A stretch of 64,000 nt of DNA from NCBI GenBank assembly GCA_963763135.1, contig CAVXNJ010000003.1, positions 248,001-312,000 of the forward strand. Direction: 5' to 3'. This document shows positions 17,398 to 25,540 of the stretch, piece after piece. Origin of the DNA: JANMZO01 sp963763135 (GTDB taxonomy: Bacteria > Actinomycetota > Acidimicrobiia > Acidimicrobiales > JANYDT01). The notes under the pieces are model-generated. The model did no database searches. It had not been told where the DNA came from and saw only the letters and a program-made list of their open reading frames with translations. Numbering within the stretch: position 1 is the stretch's first letter; the number at the start of each line of letters is the position of its first letter. The position numbers and the translations under genes are program-made.

Positions 17398-18423
17398 CGA
17401 GCCGGCAAATCGACACTTCCGTCAAGGACCTGATCGGGCTGCTCGGTCCCATCGTCGACACGGGGGTGATTCTCCGTTCGCTTACGACCTTTCGAGTCGG
17501 GGGTCCGGCCGACGCGTTAGTACGCGTACATTCCATCGCGGAGATGACACCGCGTTGCGGCGGCGGTGAAGGCGACGGGTGTCGACGTGATGGTCATCGG
17601 TCAGGGCTCGAATCTCCTGGTTGGTGACGCCGGGTACCGTGGCCTCGTCATCGTCCTGGCCGGGGAGTTCACGACGACGTCGTTCACCGACCTGGGCTAC
17701 GGCGAGGTACTCGAGGGTCGGGAGACGGATCGTGTTGTCGGGACAGTCACGGCTGGCGCCGGCGTCAAGATGCCGGTCCTGGCCCGCCAGGCCGCCGCTC
17801 GCGGCCGCTCCGGTCTGGAGTGGATGGTAGGGGTCCCCGGAAGCGTCGGTGGGGGAGTGAGGATGAATGCGGGAGGCCACGGCTCCTCGGTGTCGGAACG
17901 TCTCCTTGAGGTCTGTCTTTGGAGCCTCGACGCCGATGAGTTGCGTACTGTCGCGATGGAGTCTCTCGGGCTCGGCTACCGGCAGTCGAATCTTCGCAAC
18001 GACGATGTTGTGCTGACCGCACGTTTCGCCCTCGGATCGTGCGAGGTGGCCTCGGCCGAAGCCGAGTTGGCCGAAATCGTTCGGTGGCGGCGGGAGCATC
18101 AACCGGGAGGCGCGAACTGCGGGTCGGTGTTCACGAATCCGCCAGGGGATTCGGCCGGTCGTCTGATCGACGTCGCCGGGTTACGCGGTTATCGCCTCGG
18201 CACTGCGAGTGTCTCGGAAAAACACGCAAATTTCATCCAGGCCGACGACAATGCCAACGCCGCGGACATATGGGCGCTTATCATCGAGGTCCGACGCCGG
18301 GTGTTTGAGACATTCGGCGTCGTGTTGCATCCCGAAGTTCGTACCGCGGGGTTCGACGCTGTTCTCCCAACGCTTTCCTCCACTTCCCCCGGGGGATCTG
18401 ACCCGATACCGGATGCGCCATAA
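17394..18423 (+). CDS. murB: UDP-N-acetylenolpyruvoylglucosamine reductase, frameshifted
   Basis: FAD-dependent enzyme completing UDP-MurNAc. From ATG 17394 (overlapping murC by 4 nt) one frame gives the family N-terminus with TTFRVGGPADALV and runs until stop 17627. The rest is in the next frame: VIGQGSNLLVGDAGYRGL, GVPGSVGGGVRMNAGGHG, GYRQSNLR, NCGSVFTNPPG with the catalytic serine, and HPEVRTAGF with the C-terminal Glu. Joining needs one base skipped between 17547 and 17566 (the new frame has a stop just before 17548, which limits the site). All catalytic residues survive, so a sequence error or recoding is more likely than a dead gene. Confidence 0.88.
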
Positions 18424-18425
18424 CC

Positions 18426-19625
18426 ATGCTCACCTTTTCTGACCCAGATCCGCTTGTCGTTGATTCGGACGCCCCGCAAGGGGACCGGCCGGCTACTTCG
18501 GCACGAATCGACCTCAGCCCGTCCGAAACTGGCGCGGTGCCCGGAGCGATCGGGGCGTGTGTGCTCCGGTCAACGGCGTCGGAAGCTGCACCCGACCCCG
18601 TCCGCAGCGATAGCGCTCGCACCCTGACCCGAACGTCGACGAAGCAGCCTGGGTCAAAGCCGGAGACCCCCACGGTTCGCCCAGGTACCGGCCCTTCCCG
18701 CGACACAGAGGCCAGAAACAACGTGGCCGGTGCGGCGACTGTGCAGGCGAGGGCCTCGACCACTCGCCGGGAGCGCGGCGAGGTGCCGGCCACCGTGCCG
18801 GTCAACCCGAAAATAGCCAGACGCCGAGCGGAAATCCGGCGCACCGCGCACGAAGTGCGTCGACGCCGGAGCCTCATCGCGCTCAGCTTCATAGGCGCGG
18901 TTCTCCTGACGGTGGTCGTGTTGCTGAGCCCGATCGTCGGCGTATCGACAATTTCGGTGACCGGAACCGATGACACCAGCCGAGTCGTTCAGGCAAGCGG
19001 GATCGGGTTTGGTTCATCGCTGCTTCGAGTTTCCGCTCACGACGTGGAAAACCGCCTCAAAGCGATACCGGAATTCGCGGATGCGACCGTGACCAAACAC
19101 TGGATGCGAACGGTGTCGATAAAGGTGGTTCCCCGCATTCCCGTGGCGATGATCGTGGGTCCCACAAACACGATCCTTGTGGCGGAGAACGGCACCGCGA
19201 TCCAGTCGGTCGCAAGTACAACCGCTTCCGAATACGACCTTCCGAGCCTTGACGGGGTGCCGCCGGCGTCGGTCGGCCGCGCGCTCTTCGGCGATGCCGC
19301 AGTGCTGGCCCATACTGCCGCAACTCTGGGCCCGCAGGCCCGAAGCGCAACCGTGGCCATCCGCATGGACCATGGCAACGTGGTGCTCGATCTCCAACCG
19401 GCGGCGAACCGGGCGGCCGACGGGTCGACGCATGTCGTCAATGCCCGCAAGAACTCGAAAGCGTCGAATGGTTCCACTGACGGCCGCATCTCGGTGGTGT
19501 TCGGGAATCCGCTCGAACTCGAACTGAAGGGTCGTGCCCTGGAGGCCATGCTGGTGAGCAACGCCATGGACGGTTATCGCACGGCTGATCTCGGCGTTCC
19601 TGACGCTCCGGTGCTCGGCCAATGA
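18426..19625 (+). CDS. ftsQ: Cell division protein FtsQ
   Basis: 399 residues. Disordered cytoplasmic N-terminus of ~145 residues rich in Ser/Thr/Pro/Arg, one TM helix at ~149-170 (LIALSFIGAVLLTVVVLLSP), then an extracellular POTRA domain (~173-240) with VSTISVTGTDDT, LLRVSAHDVENRLKAIPEFADATV and the V-x-R-x-P pattern VVPRIPVAMIV, then the FtsQ beta domain. Bridges FtsW/FtsI and FtsL in the divisome. Identified by topology, these motifs and its place just before ftsZ. The cytoplasmic extension is long compared with the usual 25-100 residues. Confidence 0.9.
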   Translation: MLTFSDPDPLVVDSDAPQGDRPATSARIDLSPSETGAVPGAIGACVLRSTASEAAPDPVRSDSARTLTRTSTKQPGSKPETPTVRPGTGPSRDTEARNNVAGAATVQARASTTRRERGEVPATVPVNPKIARRRAEIRRTAHEVRRRRSLIALSFIGAVLLTVVVLLSPIVGVSTISVTGTDDTSRVVQASGIGFGSSLLRVSAHDVENRLKAIPEFADATVTKHWMRTVSIKVVPRIPVAMIVGPTNTILVAENGTAIQSVASTTASEYDLPSLDGVPPASVGRALFGDAAVLAHTAATLGPQARSATVAIRMDHGNVVLDLQPAANRAADGSTHVVNARKNSKASNGSTDGRISVVFGNPLELELKGRALEAMLVSNAMDGYRTADLGVPDAPVLGQ

Positions 19626-20176
19626 GTGCCAAAGGTCCGGGTTGGGGGCTGATGCTCGCTCGCGCACTCGTCCGGCACTGCCCGCGATGTGGGCAGGGAA
19701 AGCTGTTCCGACGTTGGTTCTCGATGGTCCCGACATGCCCGAAGTGTGGATACCGGTTTGAGCGGGAAGAGGGCTTCGCCCTCGGCGCCAGCGTGATGAG
19801 CCTCGTGTTGGGTCAGATCATCGCCGTGGCGTTCTTGATCGTGTCGCTCGTTCTCACGATGCCTGACCCGCCTGTCGTGCGTCTTGTGATCATGGGAGTC
19901 GCGGTCGTGCTCCTCACGGGCCTGTTCATTCAACCTTTCACGAAGACACTCTGGGCTGCCGTTGACATGCTCATGCATCAGACGATGGGAAGTTCCTGGG
20001 GCGATTCCAACGTCCAGCCGGGGGTGGTGGAGCCGGGCCGCGTCACCACCGGATCCACTCCCACGCAAACCGCGTCGACCGACACCGCTTCGTCCGACAG
20101 CTTGCCCAACGACAGCGTGCCCCCCGACACCTTGCCCGGCGACACCGTGCCGAAATCTTCAGGACCCGACGCTTGA
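19622..20176 (+). CDS. DUF983-family membrane protein
   Basis: 184 residues, overlapping ftsQ by 4 nt (ATGA). The N-terminus carries a zinc-ribbon-like pair of motifs, CPRCGQGKLF and CPKCGYRFEREEGF, followed by two TM helices (VLGQIIAVAFLIVSLVLTM and VIMGVAVVLLTGLFI), the layout of DUF983 proteins. No biochemical role is established for the family. The last ~50 residues are a low-complexity tail with repeated D-[ST] pairs (DSLPNDSVPPDTLPGD). Its location between ftsQ and ftsZ is unusual and suggests coexpression with the divisome; function is not assigned. Confidence 0.82.
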   Translation: MSAKGPGWGLMLARALVRHCPRCGQGKLFRRWFSMVPTCPKCGYRFEREEGFALGASVMSLVLGQIIAVAFLIVSLVLTMPDPPVVRLVIMGVAVVLLTGLFIQPFTKTLWAAVDMLMHQTMGSSWGDSNVQPGVVEPGRVTTGSTPTQTASTDTASSDSLPNDSVPPDTLPGDTVPKSSGPDA

Positions 20177-20348
20177 GCGGTGTCTGACGCTTGGAAGACC
20201 GTTTCGCGTTCGCGAATAGCGGTTCTGCGCCGCATGAAATCGCTGAATTTGAAAAGATGTCGTCACATTCCGCTGTTCGACACCGCAAGACCAGTAACGT
20301 AGTGGATTGCGACGAATGCCGTCGCGATCGTTTTGGAGGTTGCAGCAC

Positions 20349-21437
20349 GTGGTCCCACCGCAAAACTACCTAGCTGTCATCAAGGTCATTGGGGCCGGGG
20401 GCGGTGGAGTCAACGCGGTCAACCGCATGATTGAAGCGGGATTGAAAGGTGTTGAGTTCATCGGTGTGAACACCGATGCCCAGGCGCTCCTGATGTCCGA
20501 CGCTGATGTGAAACTCGATATCGGACGCGAGTTGACCCGCGGCCTCGGTGCCGGGTCCGATCCTGAGGTTGGCCGACGCGCCGCTGAAGAGCACCACGAC
20601 GAGATCCATGAGGCCATCAAAGGTGCCGACATGGTCTTCATCACCGCGGGCGAGGGCGGTGGCACCGGTACCGGCAGCGCGCCGGTGATTGCCGAAATCG
20701 CCAAAGGTCAGGGTGCGCTCACCATTGGTGTGGTGACCCGGCCGTTCTCCTTCGAAGGGCGCCGTCGTTCGGTCCAGGCCGAAAACGGAATCCAGCAGTT
20801 GAAGGAAAAAGTCGACACGCTGATCGTCATTCCAAACGACCGTCTCCTCAGCGTCGCCTCTGACAAAACCACGATGCTGAACGCGTTCAAGATGGCCGAC
20901 GAGGTCCTCCTCCAGGGCGTTCAGGGGATCACCGATCTCATCACGATCCCGGGTCTGATCAACACCGACTTCGCCGACGTCAAGATGATTCTCCATGATG
21001 CGGGTTCGGCCCTGATGGGTATCGGTTACGGATCGGGTAACGGACGCGCTGCAACAGCGGCTCGCCAAGCGATCAGTTCACCGCTGCTGGAAGCTTCGAT
21101 CGAGGGCGCCCGGGGAATTCTGTTCAACATTTCCGGCGGTTCCGACACCGGCATCTTCGAAGTTAATGAGGCGGCGGAGATCATCCGTGGTGTCGCCCAC
21201 CCCGACGCGAACATCATCTTCGGGGCCGTGATCGACGACGCCATGGCTGACGAAATTCGCGTCACGGTCATCGCCGCCGGTTTCGACCGTTGGGACGACA
21301 AGCGAGACAAGCCGAAGGGCGACGGGCCGAAGCTGTCACCGGTGCCGAATCCGGCCGATGACATCTTTTCGTCCTCCGACGACGACCTCGATTTCGACGA
21401 CGACGACGAGTTCGACGTTCCGTCGTTCCTTAAGTAG
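20349..21437 (+). CDS. ftsZ: Cell division protein FtsZ
   Basis: 362 residues; tubulin-like GTPase forming the Z ring. GTG at 20349 is chosen: GGAGG at 20335 lies 9 nt upstream and the protein then begins VVPPQNYLAVIKVIG, as actinobacterial FtsZ does; an in-frame ATG at 20307 lacks support. Seen: GAGGGGVNAVNRMI, tubulin signature GGGTGTGSAPVIAEIAK, T7 loop GLINTDFADVKMI. A short acidic linker ends in the tail peptide DDEFDVPSFLK, the site for SepF binding. A 172-nt gap upstream holds a possible -10 (TAACGT, 20295-20300), consistent with separate promoter control. Confidence 0.97.
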   Translation: MVPPQNYLAVIKVIGAGGGGVNAVNRMIEAGLKGVEFIGVNTDAQALLMSDADVKLDIGRELTRGLGAGSDPEVGRRAAEEHHDEIHEAIKGADMVFITAGEGGGTGTGSAPVIAEIAKGQGALTIGVVTRPFSFEGRRRSVQAENGIQQLKEKVDTLIVIPNDRLLSVASDKTTMLNAFKMADEVLLQGVQGITDLITIPGLINTDFADVKMILHDAGSALMGIGYGSGNGRAATAARQAISSPLLEASIEGARGILFNISGGSDTGIFEVNEAAEIIRGVAHPDANIIFGAVIDDAMADEIRVTVIAAGFDRWDDKRDKPKGDGPKLSPVPNPADDIFSSSDDDLDFDDDDEFDVPSFLK

Positions 21438-21450
21438 TCCCCGACGCAGC

Positions 21451-21469
21451 CCGGGCCCTCGTGGCCCGG
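21451..21469 (+). terminator. Hairpin after ftsZ
   Basis: Perfect 7-bp inverted repeat CCGGGCC / GGCCCGG with a 5-nt loop, 13 nt after the ftsZ stop. No U-tract follows, which is common for actinobacterial terminators. Partial termination would separate ftsZ from pgeF. Confidence 0.45.
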
Positions 21470-21620
21470 TGCCGCATAGGCCCGATCGGCACCGATTGAC
21501 GATTCGTCGGGTGGTCCGGTTCGAGGCTTCGCCCCGGTGTTGGCGTCGTTGCGTATCGTGCCGGGCGACAAGCTGCATGATGTCCGCATCGGTTTCGATG
21601 CCTTGGTGAAGGGGGTCCGA

Positions 21621-22373
21621 ATGCCTGAACTGTCGGGTGTTTCGCATTTCCAGGTTGACGCAGTCTCGATGTGGTGGACATCGAAGTCGACGGGGAGCTT
21701 TGCACTTTCCGAGCCGGATCTGTCCGATCGCTATCGCTCGGTTACGGGTGGAGCCGATGTGGTCTTCACCCGTCAGGTTCACGGTGCCGCGGTGCTCGAA
21801 GTGCCGTTGGCATCCGGTGCTTCGGAGCGTTCATCGGGAGCGACCACCGAGGAACTCCATCCCGCCGACGCTTTGATCAGCACTCCGGGAGGTCCCGCGA
21901 TAGCGGTGATCACCGCCGACTGCGCACCAGTTGCGGTGTGGACCGACGATGGTGTGATCGGTGTCGCGCACGCCGGATGGCGCGGGCTCGTCGCCGGTGT
22001 CGTGGAAGCGACCGTCGAGGCCATTCGAGATTTAAGCGCTCGTCCGCAGTCGATCAAGGCCGCGCTCGGCCCCTGTATCGGGCCGTGCTGCTACGAGTTC
22101 GGTGAGGATGAACTCGCTCTCGTATCCAACGTCTACGGCGGGTCCGTCCGTTCCCTCACTACCGGAGGCACGTTGGCGCTTGATATGCGCGCAGGCGTTT
22201 CGGCGGCGCTCGAACGCTCCGGAGCGGCGTTCATCCGGCATCTCGGAGGTCCCGACGACCCTAACCGGGCGGCCTGCACCTCGTGCGGAAGCGGCTGGTT
22301 CTCGTGGCGCCGCAACGGCGACCCCGGGCGTCAGGCGCTCGTCGTGCAATCACGGCATGGGAGAACGCAATGA
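21621..22373 (+). CDS. pgeF: Purine nucleoside phosphorylase/peptidoglycan editing factor family (YfiH/PgeF)
   Basis: 250 residues from ATG 21621, which has a Shine-Dalgarno (AAGGGGG) 6-7 nt upstream; the frame is open back to 21537. Laccase-domain/DUF152 family: TRQVHGAAVL, VITADCAPVAVW, VAHAGWRGLVAGVVEATVEA and the zinc-coordinating His/Cys/His set (QVHG, ADC, HAGWRG) are all present, plus GPCIGPCCYEFG. Family members are reported as zinc-dependent purine nucleoside phosphorylases/deaminases, and in E. coli as an editing factor removing L-Ser from the peptidoglycan precursor. Position directly after ftsZ is the usual one in Gram-positive dcw clusters. Confidence 0.87.
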   Translation: MPELSGVSHFQVDAVSMWWTSKSTGSFALSEPDLSDRYRSVTGGADVVFTRQVHGAAVLEVPLASGASERSSGATTEELHPADALISTPGGPAIAVITADCAPVAVWTDDGVIGVAHAGWRGLVAGVVEATVEAIRDLSARPQSIKAALGPCIGPCCYEFGEDELALVSNVYGGSVRSLTTGGTLALDMRAGVSAALERSGAAFIRHLGGPDDPNRAACTSCGSGWFSWRRNGDPGRQALVVQSRHGRTQ

Positions 22374-23425
22374 TCGCTACCGAAGGCACCATAGATCCCG
22401 AAGGCACGATAGATGAGGGGCTGCTGGACGAGCTGACAGCGAGGGTGGGGGAGCGCCTTGTTGCGCTTCGCTCCCGAATCGATGCCGTCCGTCGGGGCGA
22501 CCAGTCGATCGAGATCGTTGCGGTCACCAAGGGATTCGGTCCCGAGGCACCTTTGGCGGCCCTGAGAAACGGGCTCACGATGCTTGGCGAGAACTACGCC
22601 GACGAACTCGTGGCGAAGGCGAGAGTGGTTGGGGCGCGTGCGGACCTGACCACCGGGCTGTCCCCTCGTTGGACGTTCCAGGGGCGACTCCAGAGCAACA
22701 AGATCAACCGATTGCTTCCGTTCGTCGACGTGTGGCAGAGCCTCGACACGAGGGAACGCGTTGATGCATTGGCGAAACGTCAACCGGCGGCCAACATTTG
22801 TATCCAGGTCCGGTTGACCGACGATCATGATCGCAGCGGAGCCGATCCCGACGAGATCGCGGCGTTGGTGGATCACGCACGGAGTGCAGGACTTCGAGTC
22901 CTAGGTCTGATGGGAGTTGGCCCCGACCCCGACCTCGTCGGGATCGACGCCAGCAGACGCGCGTTTCGGTTGCTGAACGACCTGTGCGGCGCCGTCGGCG
23001 TGGCCTGGCGATCGATGGGCATGTCGAGTGATTTCGAGCAGGCGATCCAAGAAGGCGCGACCCACATTCGCATTGGTACCGCGCTCGTTCGGCGACCGAT
23101 AACCGGACGCACCGAGCATTTTCGGTGTCGGTGCCACGACGCGAAATCGGAGGCCGTTAGCGACGGACTCGGCGAGGTGGACCGATGCGATCCCGGCCAT
23201 TTTCACGCTCGGTGTTTTTGTTGGAGCCGGCGTTACGCAAATCGGTTACGTCGCCCATTCAGAACCGATGGTGCCCGCAAGTTTGGGCGCAAGCAGGTAT
23301 GCTTCCGCACACGCACCCGTAAGGTACCGCTCGAACGTCTGAGTGTGCAGAGGGGAAATACACGTCGTTTCATGGAGGACGGATGGCCGGCTTTTTCAAC
23401 AAAGCAATGGATTTCTTGGGGCTGA
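22370..23425 (+). CDS. YggS/PLPBP family pyridoxal phosphate homeostasis protein, 3' end frameshifted
   Basis: ATG 22370 overlaps the pgeF stop by 4 nt. PLP-binding alanine-racemase-like barrel with VAVTKGFG (PLP lysine), GENYADELVAK, WTFQGRLQSNK, GLRVLGLMGVGP, GMSSDFEQAIQEGATHIRIGTAL. In the family the chain ends a few residues after R-[IV]-G-T-x-[IL]-F-G. Here the frame instead runs on for ~108 unrelated residues to 23425, across poorly coding sequence and over the sepF start. Skipping one base between 23085 and 23093 gives ALFGDR or ALVGDR and a stop at 23102. So the real gene is probably 22370-23102. Confidence 0.85.
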   Translation: MIATEGTIDPEGTIDEGLLDELTARVGERLVALRSRIDAVRRGDQSIEIVAVTKGFGPEAPLAALRNGLTMLGENYADELVAKARVVGARADLTTGLSPRWTFQGRLQSNKINRLLPFVDVWQSLDTRERVDALAKRQPAANICIQVRLTDDHDRSGADPDEIAALVDHARSAGLRVLGLMGVGPDPDLVGIDASRRAFRLLNDLCGAVGVAWRSMGMSSDFEQAIQEGATHIRIGTALVRRPITGRTEHFRCRCHDAKSEAVSDGLGEVDRCDPGHFHARCFCWSRRYANRLRRPFRTDGARKFGRKQVCFRTRTRKVPLERLSVQRGNTRRFMEDGWPAFSTKQWISWG

Positions 23426-23937
23426 GTGATAACGACGCGTACGACGACTATCCCTCCTACGAAGATCAAGGCGCTCCGGTGCAACAGTTTCCCAGGCGTG
23501 GACCGGCGGTCTCGTCGTCGTTTCCCGAGCCCGAACCCGCTCCGGTTCGGCAATTACCCGTCCTTCCGTCCGACAGCGGCGTCTCCGCAGTGCAGGCGCA
23601 GGCCCAGCCGAAGAACGCAGTCTCCGGTTCCGTGCGCCCAATAGCGTCGGGCTCACCGGCGAGCACCAAGGTGCAGGTCGTGGCGCCCACCTCGTTTGCT
23701 GAAGCGCAGGAGATCGGCGAATGCTTCCGTTCGATGCAACCGGTAATTGTGAACCTCACCGGTGTGGATCGTGATCTGAAGCGTCGTCTCGTCGACTTCG
23801 CCAGCGGCTTGACCTTCGGCCTCAACGGTGACATGAAGCGCGTGGCCGACAGCGTCTTCATGCTCACACCCACCAATGTCGAGGTCTCGGCTGAGGAGAA
23901 GCGCCGCCTGCAAGAGCGCGGACTGTATAGGTCGTGA
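23383..23937 (+). CDS. sepF: Cell division protein SepF
   Basis: 184 residues; FtsZ membrane anchor in bacteria lacking FtsA. N-terminal amphipathic membrane-binding helix MAGFFNKAMDFLGL, then a ~75-residue flexible Pro/Ser/Gln linker, then the conserved core: VVAPTSFAEAQEIGECFRSMQPVIVNLTGVDRDLKRRLVDFASGLTFGL with the glycine-rich end and TPTNVEVSAEEK. RBS GGAGG 4-5 nt before the ATG. A YggT-family gene often found next to sepF is absent; the DivIVA-type gene follows directly. Confidence 0.93.
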   Translation: MAGFFNKAMDFLGLSDNDAYDDYPSYEDQGAPVQQFPRRGPAVSSSFPEPEPAPVRQLPVLPSDSGVSAVQAQAQPKNAVSGSVRPIASGSPASTKVQVVAPTSFAEAQEIGECFRSMQPVIVNLTGVDRDLKRRLVDFASGLTFGLNGDMKRVADSVFMLTPTNVEVSAEEKRRLQERGLYRS

Positions 23938-24018
23938 AATTGCCCGACCAGCCGTTGTCTGTCGTTTTTTGGGTTGTTTTGTGATCGTCGGTTGCTTCGT
24001 GAGTGTTGGTGGTGACGC

Positions 24019-25353
24019 ATGGATGAATTGACCGGCGAGTTTGTCCGCAGCGCGGAATTCAGTCCGCAATGGAAGGGCTACAGCCTGATCGAAGTTGACA
24101 CCTTCGTCGAACAGGTGGCGTCGGGGGTCGACGCGCTCCACGAGAAGATCCGGGATCTTTCGAATCGCTCGAACGCCGCAAACGCGTTGGCGGGCCCGTC
24201 GGCTCCGACCGAAGATGCGGTGAAGCGAACGCTCCGACTCGCGCAACGGGCAGCGGACCTGGTCGTGAGCGAGGCCAAGGCTTCGGCTGAGCGAACCGAG
24301 ACCGAAGCCAACGCCCGGGCCAGCCGTATCGTGGCCGACGCAGACGCTGCAGCGACCCGGCGTCTGGAAGACGCAAACGAGGAAGCGAATCGACTCATTG
24401 CGCACCGCATCGAGTTGTTCGAGCAGAACCGCACCGAGGAACGTCATCGCTTCGATGCCGAGCGGGCGGAGCTCGAAGCTTCGATCAAGGCGCAACGCGC
24501 CGAACTGGAAGCCTCGTTTGCGAACCGCCGCAACGAACTCGAGTCGCAGTTCGCGATCCGGTTCAAGGAGCTCGATGCTTCCCACGGTGCCCGCAACTCC
24601 CTGCTCGATCAAGAGTTCGCAGCCCGAAACAACGAGATCGAAGCAAAAATTACCGACGCGCAGAAGACGCATTCGACTCGAATCGAACAGTACGAGTCCG
24701 AAATCGCCGGAATGGAAAAGGTGGCCGCCGAACGGCTGTCGGAACTCGAGCGCGCTTTCAATGTCAAGCGCACGCAGCTGGAAGCCGAGTTGGCCGAGCG
24801 CCGAACCAAGCTCGAAAACGAAATCGCCGAGGTGGAAAAGGCCGCTTCGGTGAAGCGAAACGACCTCGAAGCCGATTTCACGATGCGTAATTCGCAGCTG
24901 AATGCTGATTTCCTTGAACGGAAGTCGCTGCTGGAAGCGGAACACTCCGAACGCACCGTCAAGCTTCAAGCCGAGTTCACCAAGTTGACCTCCGACGTCG
25001 AGAACGAACTCGCGGCACGGAAATCGCAGCTTGAAGCTGACTTTTCGAAGCAGCGGTCGGATCTCGAGAACGAGTTTGCTGCCAGAAAATCTCAGCTGGT
25101 GTCGGAACATGAACAGCTGCAGAGCACCTTTGCCGCGGATACCGCGAAGGCCAACGAGGCCGCGACAACGAGGTTGCGAGATCTGGAATCGACCTTTGAA
25201 ACGCGAGACCGCGAGGTAACGGCGAATCTCGGCGCCAAACAGGAACAGCTCCAGCGATTGACCGAACTGTACGACGAGTCTCGAAGCCGACTCGTACAGG
25301 TCCTCAAGGATCAGCTGGCGAGCGTCGATGAGGTGTTGCCGGCTACTTCCTGA
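24019..25353 (+). CDS. DivIVA-domain protein with long 11-residue-repeat coiled-coil rod
   Basis: 444 residues. The N-terminus (1-60) has the DivIVA pattern: FSPQWKGYSLIEVDTFVEQV, matching F-x-x-x-x-x-G-Y-x-x-x-E-V-D-x-F, which in the family senses curved membrane. From about 85 to 415 the chain is almost unbroken coiled coil. Residues 151-216 hold six and 280-411 twelve consecutive 11-residue units with consensus [RK]-S-x-L-E-x-[DE]-F-x-x-R; a 7-residue unit at 273-279 precedes the second block. Such 7+11n patterns are known in the Streptomyces cytoskeletal proteins Scy/FilP. Place after sepF is that of divIVA/wag31. Likely a polar or septal scaffold; not a conventional short DivIVA. Confidence 0.82.
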   Translation: MDELTGEFVRSAEFSPQWKGYSLIEVDTFVEQVASGVDALHEKIRDLSNRSNAANALAGPSAPTEDAVKRTLRLAQRAADLVVSEAKASAERTETEANARASRIVADADAAATRRLEDANEEANRLIAHRIELFEQNRTEERHRFDAERAELEASIKAQRAELEASFANRRNELESQFAIRFKELDASHGARNSLLDQEFAARNNEIEAKITDAQKTHSTRIEQYESEIAGMEKVAAERLSELERAFNVKRTQLEAELAERRTKLENEIAEVEKAASVKRNDLEADFTMRNSQLNADFLERKSLLEAEHSERTVKLQAEFTKLTSDVENELAARKSQLEADFSKQRSDLENEFAARKSQLVSEHEQLQSTFAADTAKANEAATTRLRDLESTFETRDREVTANLGAKQEQLQRLTELYDESRSRLVQVLKDQLASVDEVLPATS

Positions 25354-25540
25354 GCGGGTTTTGGCCCACTTCCCTGGCGGTCGACGGCAAATGCACAGGT
25401 AGGAATCGCAGAGGTGGTAACGTCCGCGGTCTTTTTGGTGCGGTACTTCGCTGACTACGGGGCTCGCAGCAGAAATGTCCGTAGAGATGTTCGGTTGTTG
25501 AAGGGCTGTTACCGATACCGCTTGGGAGAAAGGCACGAAC

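Noticed and set aside
23103..23425. C-terminal 108 residues of the YggS frame as a new domain
   Set aside because: Poor codon bias, no family, overlap with the sepF start, and the family end is restored by a one-base skip.
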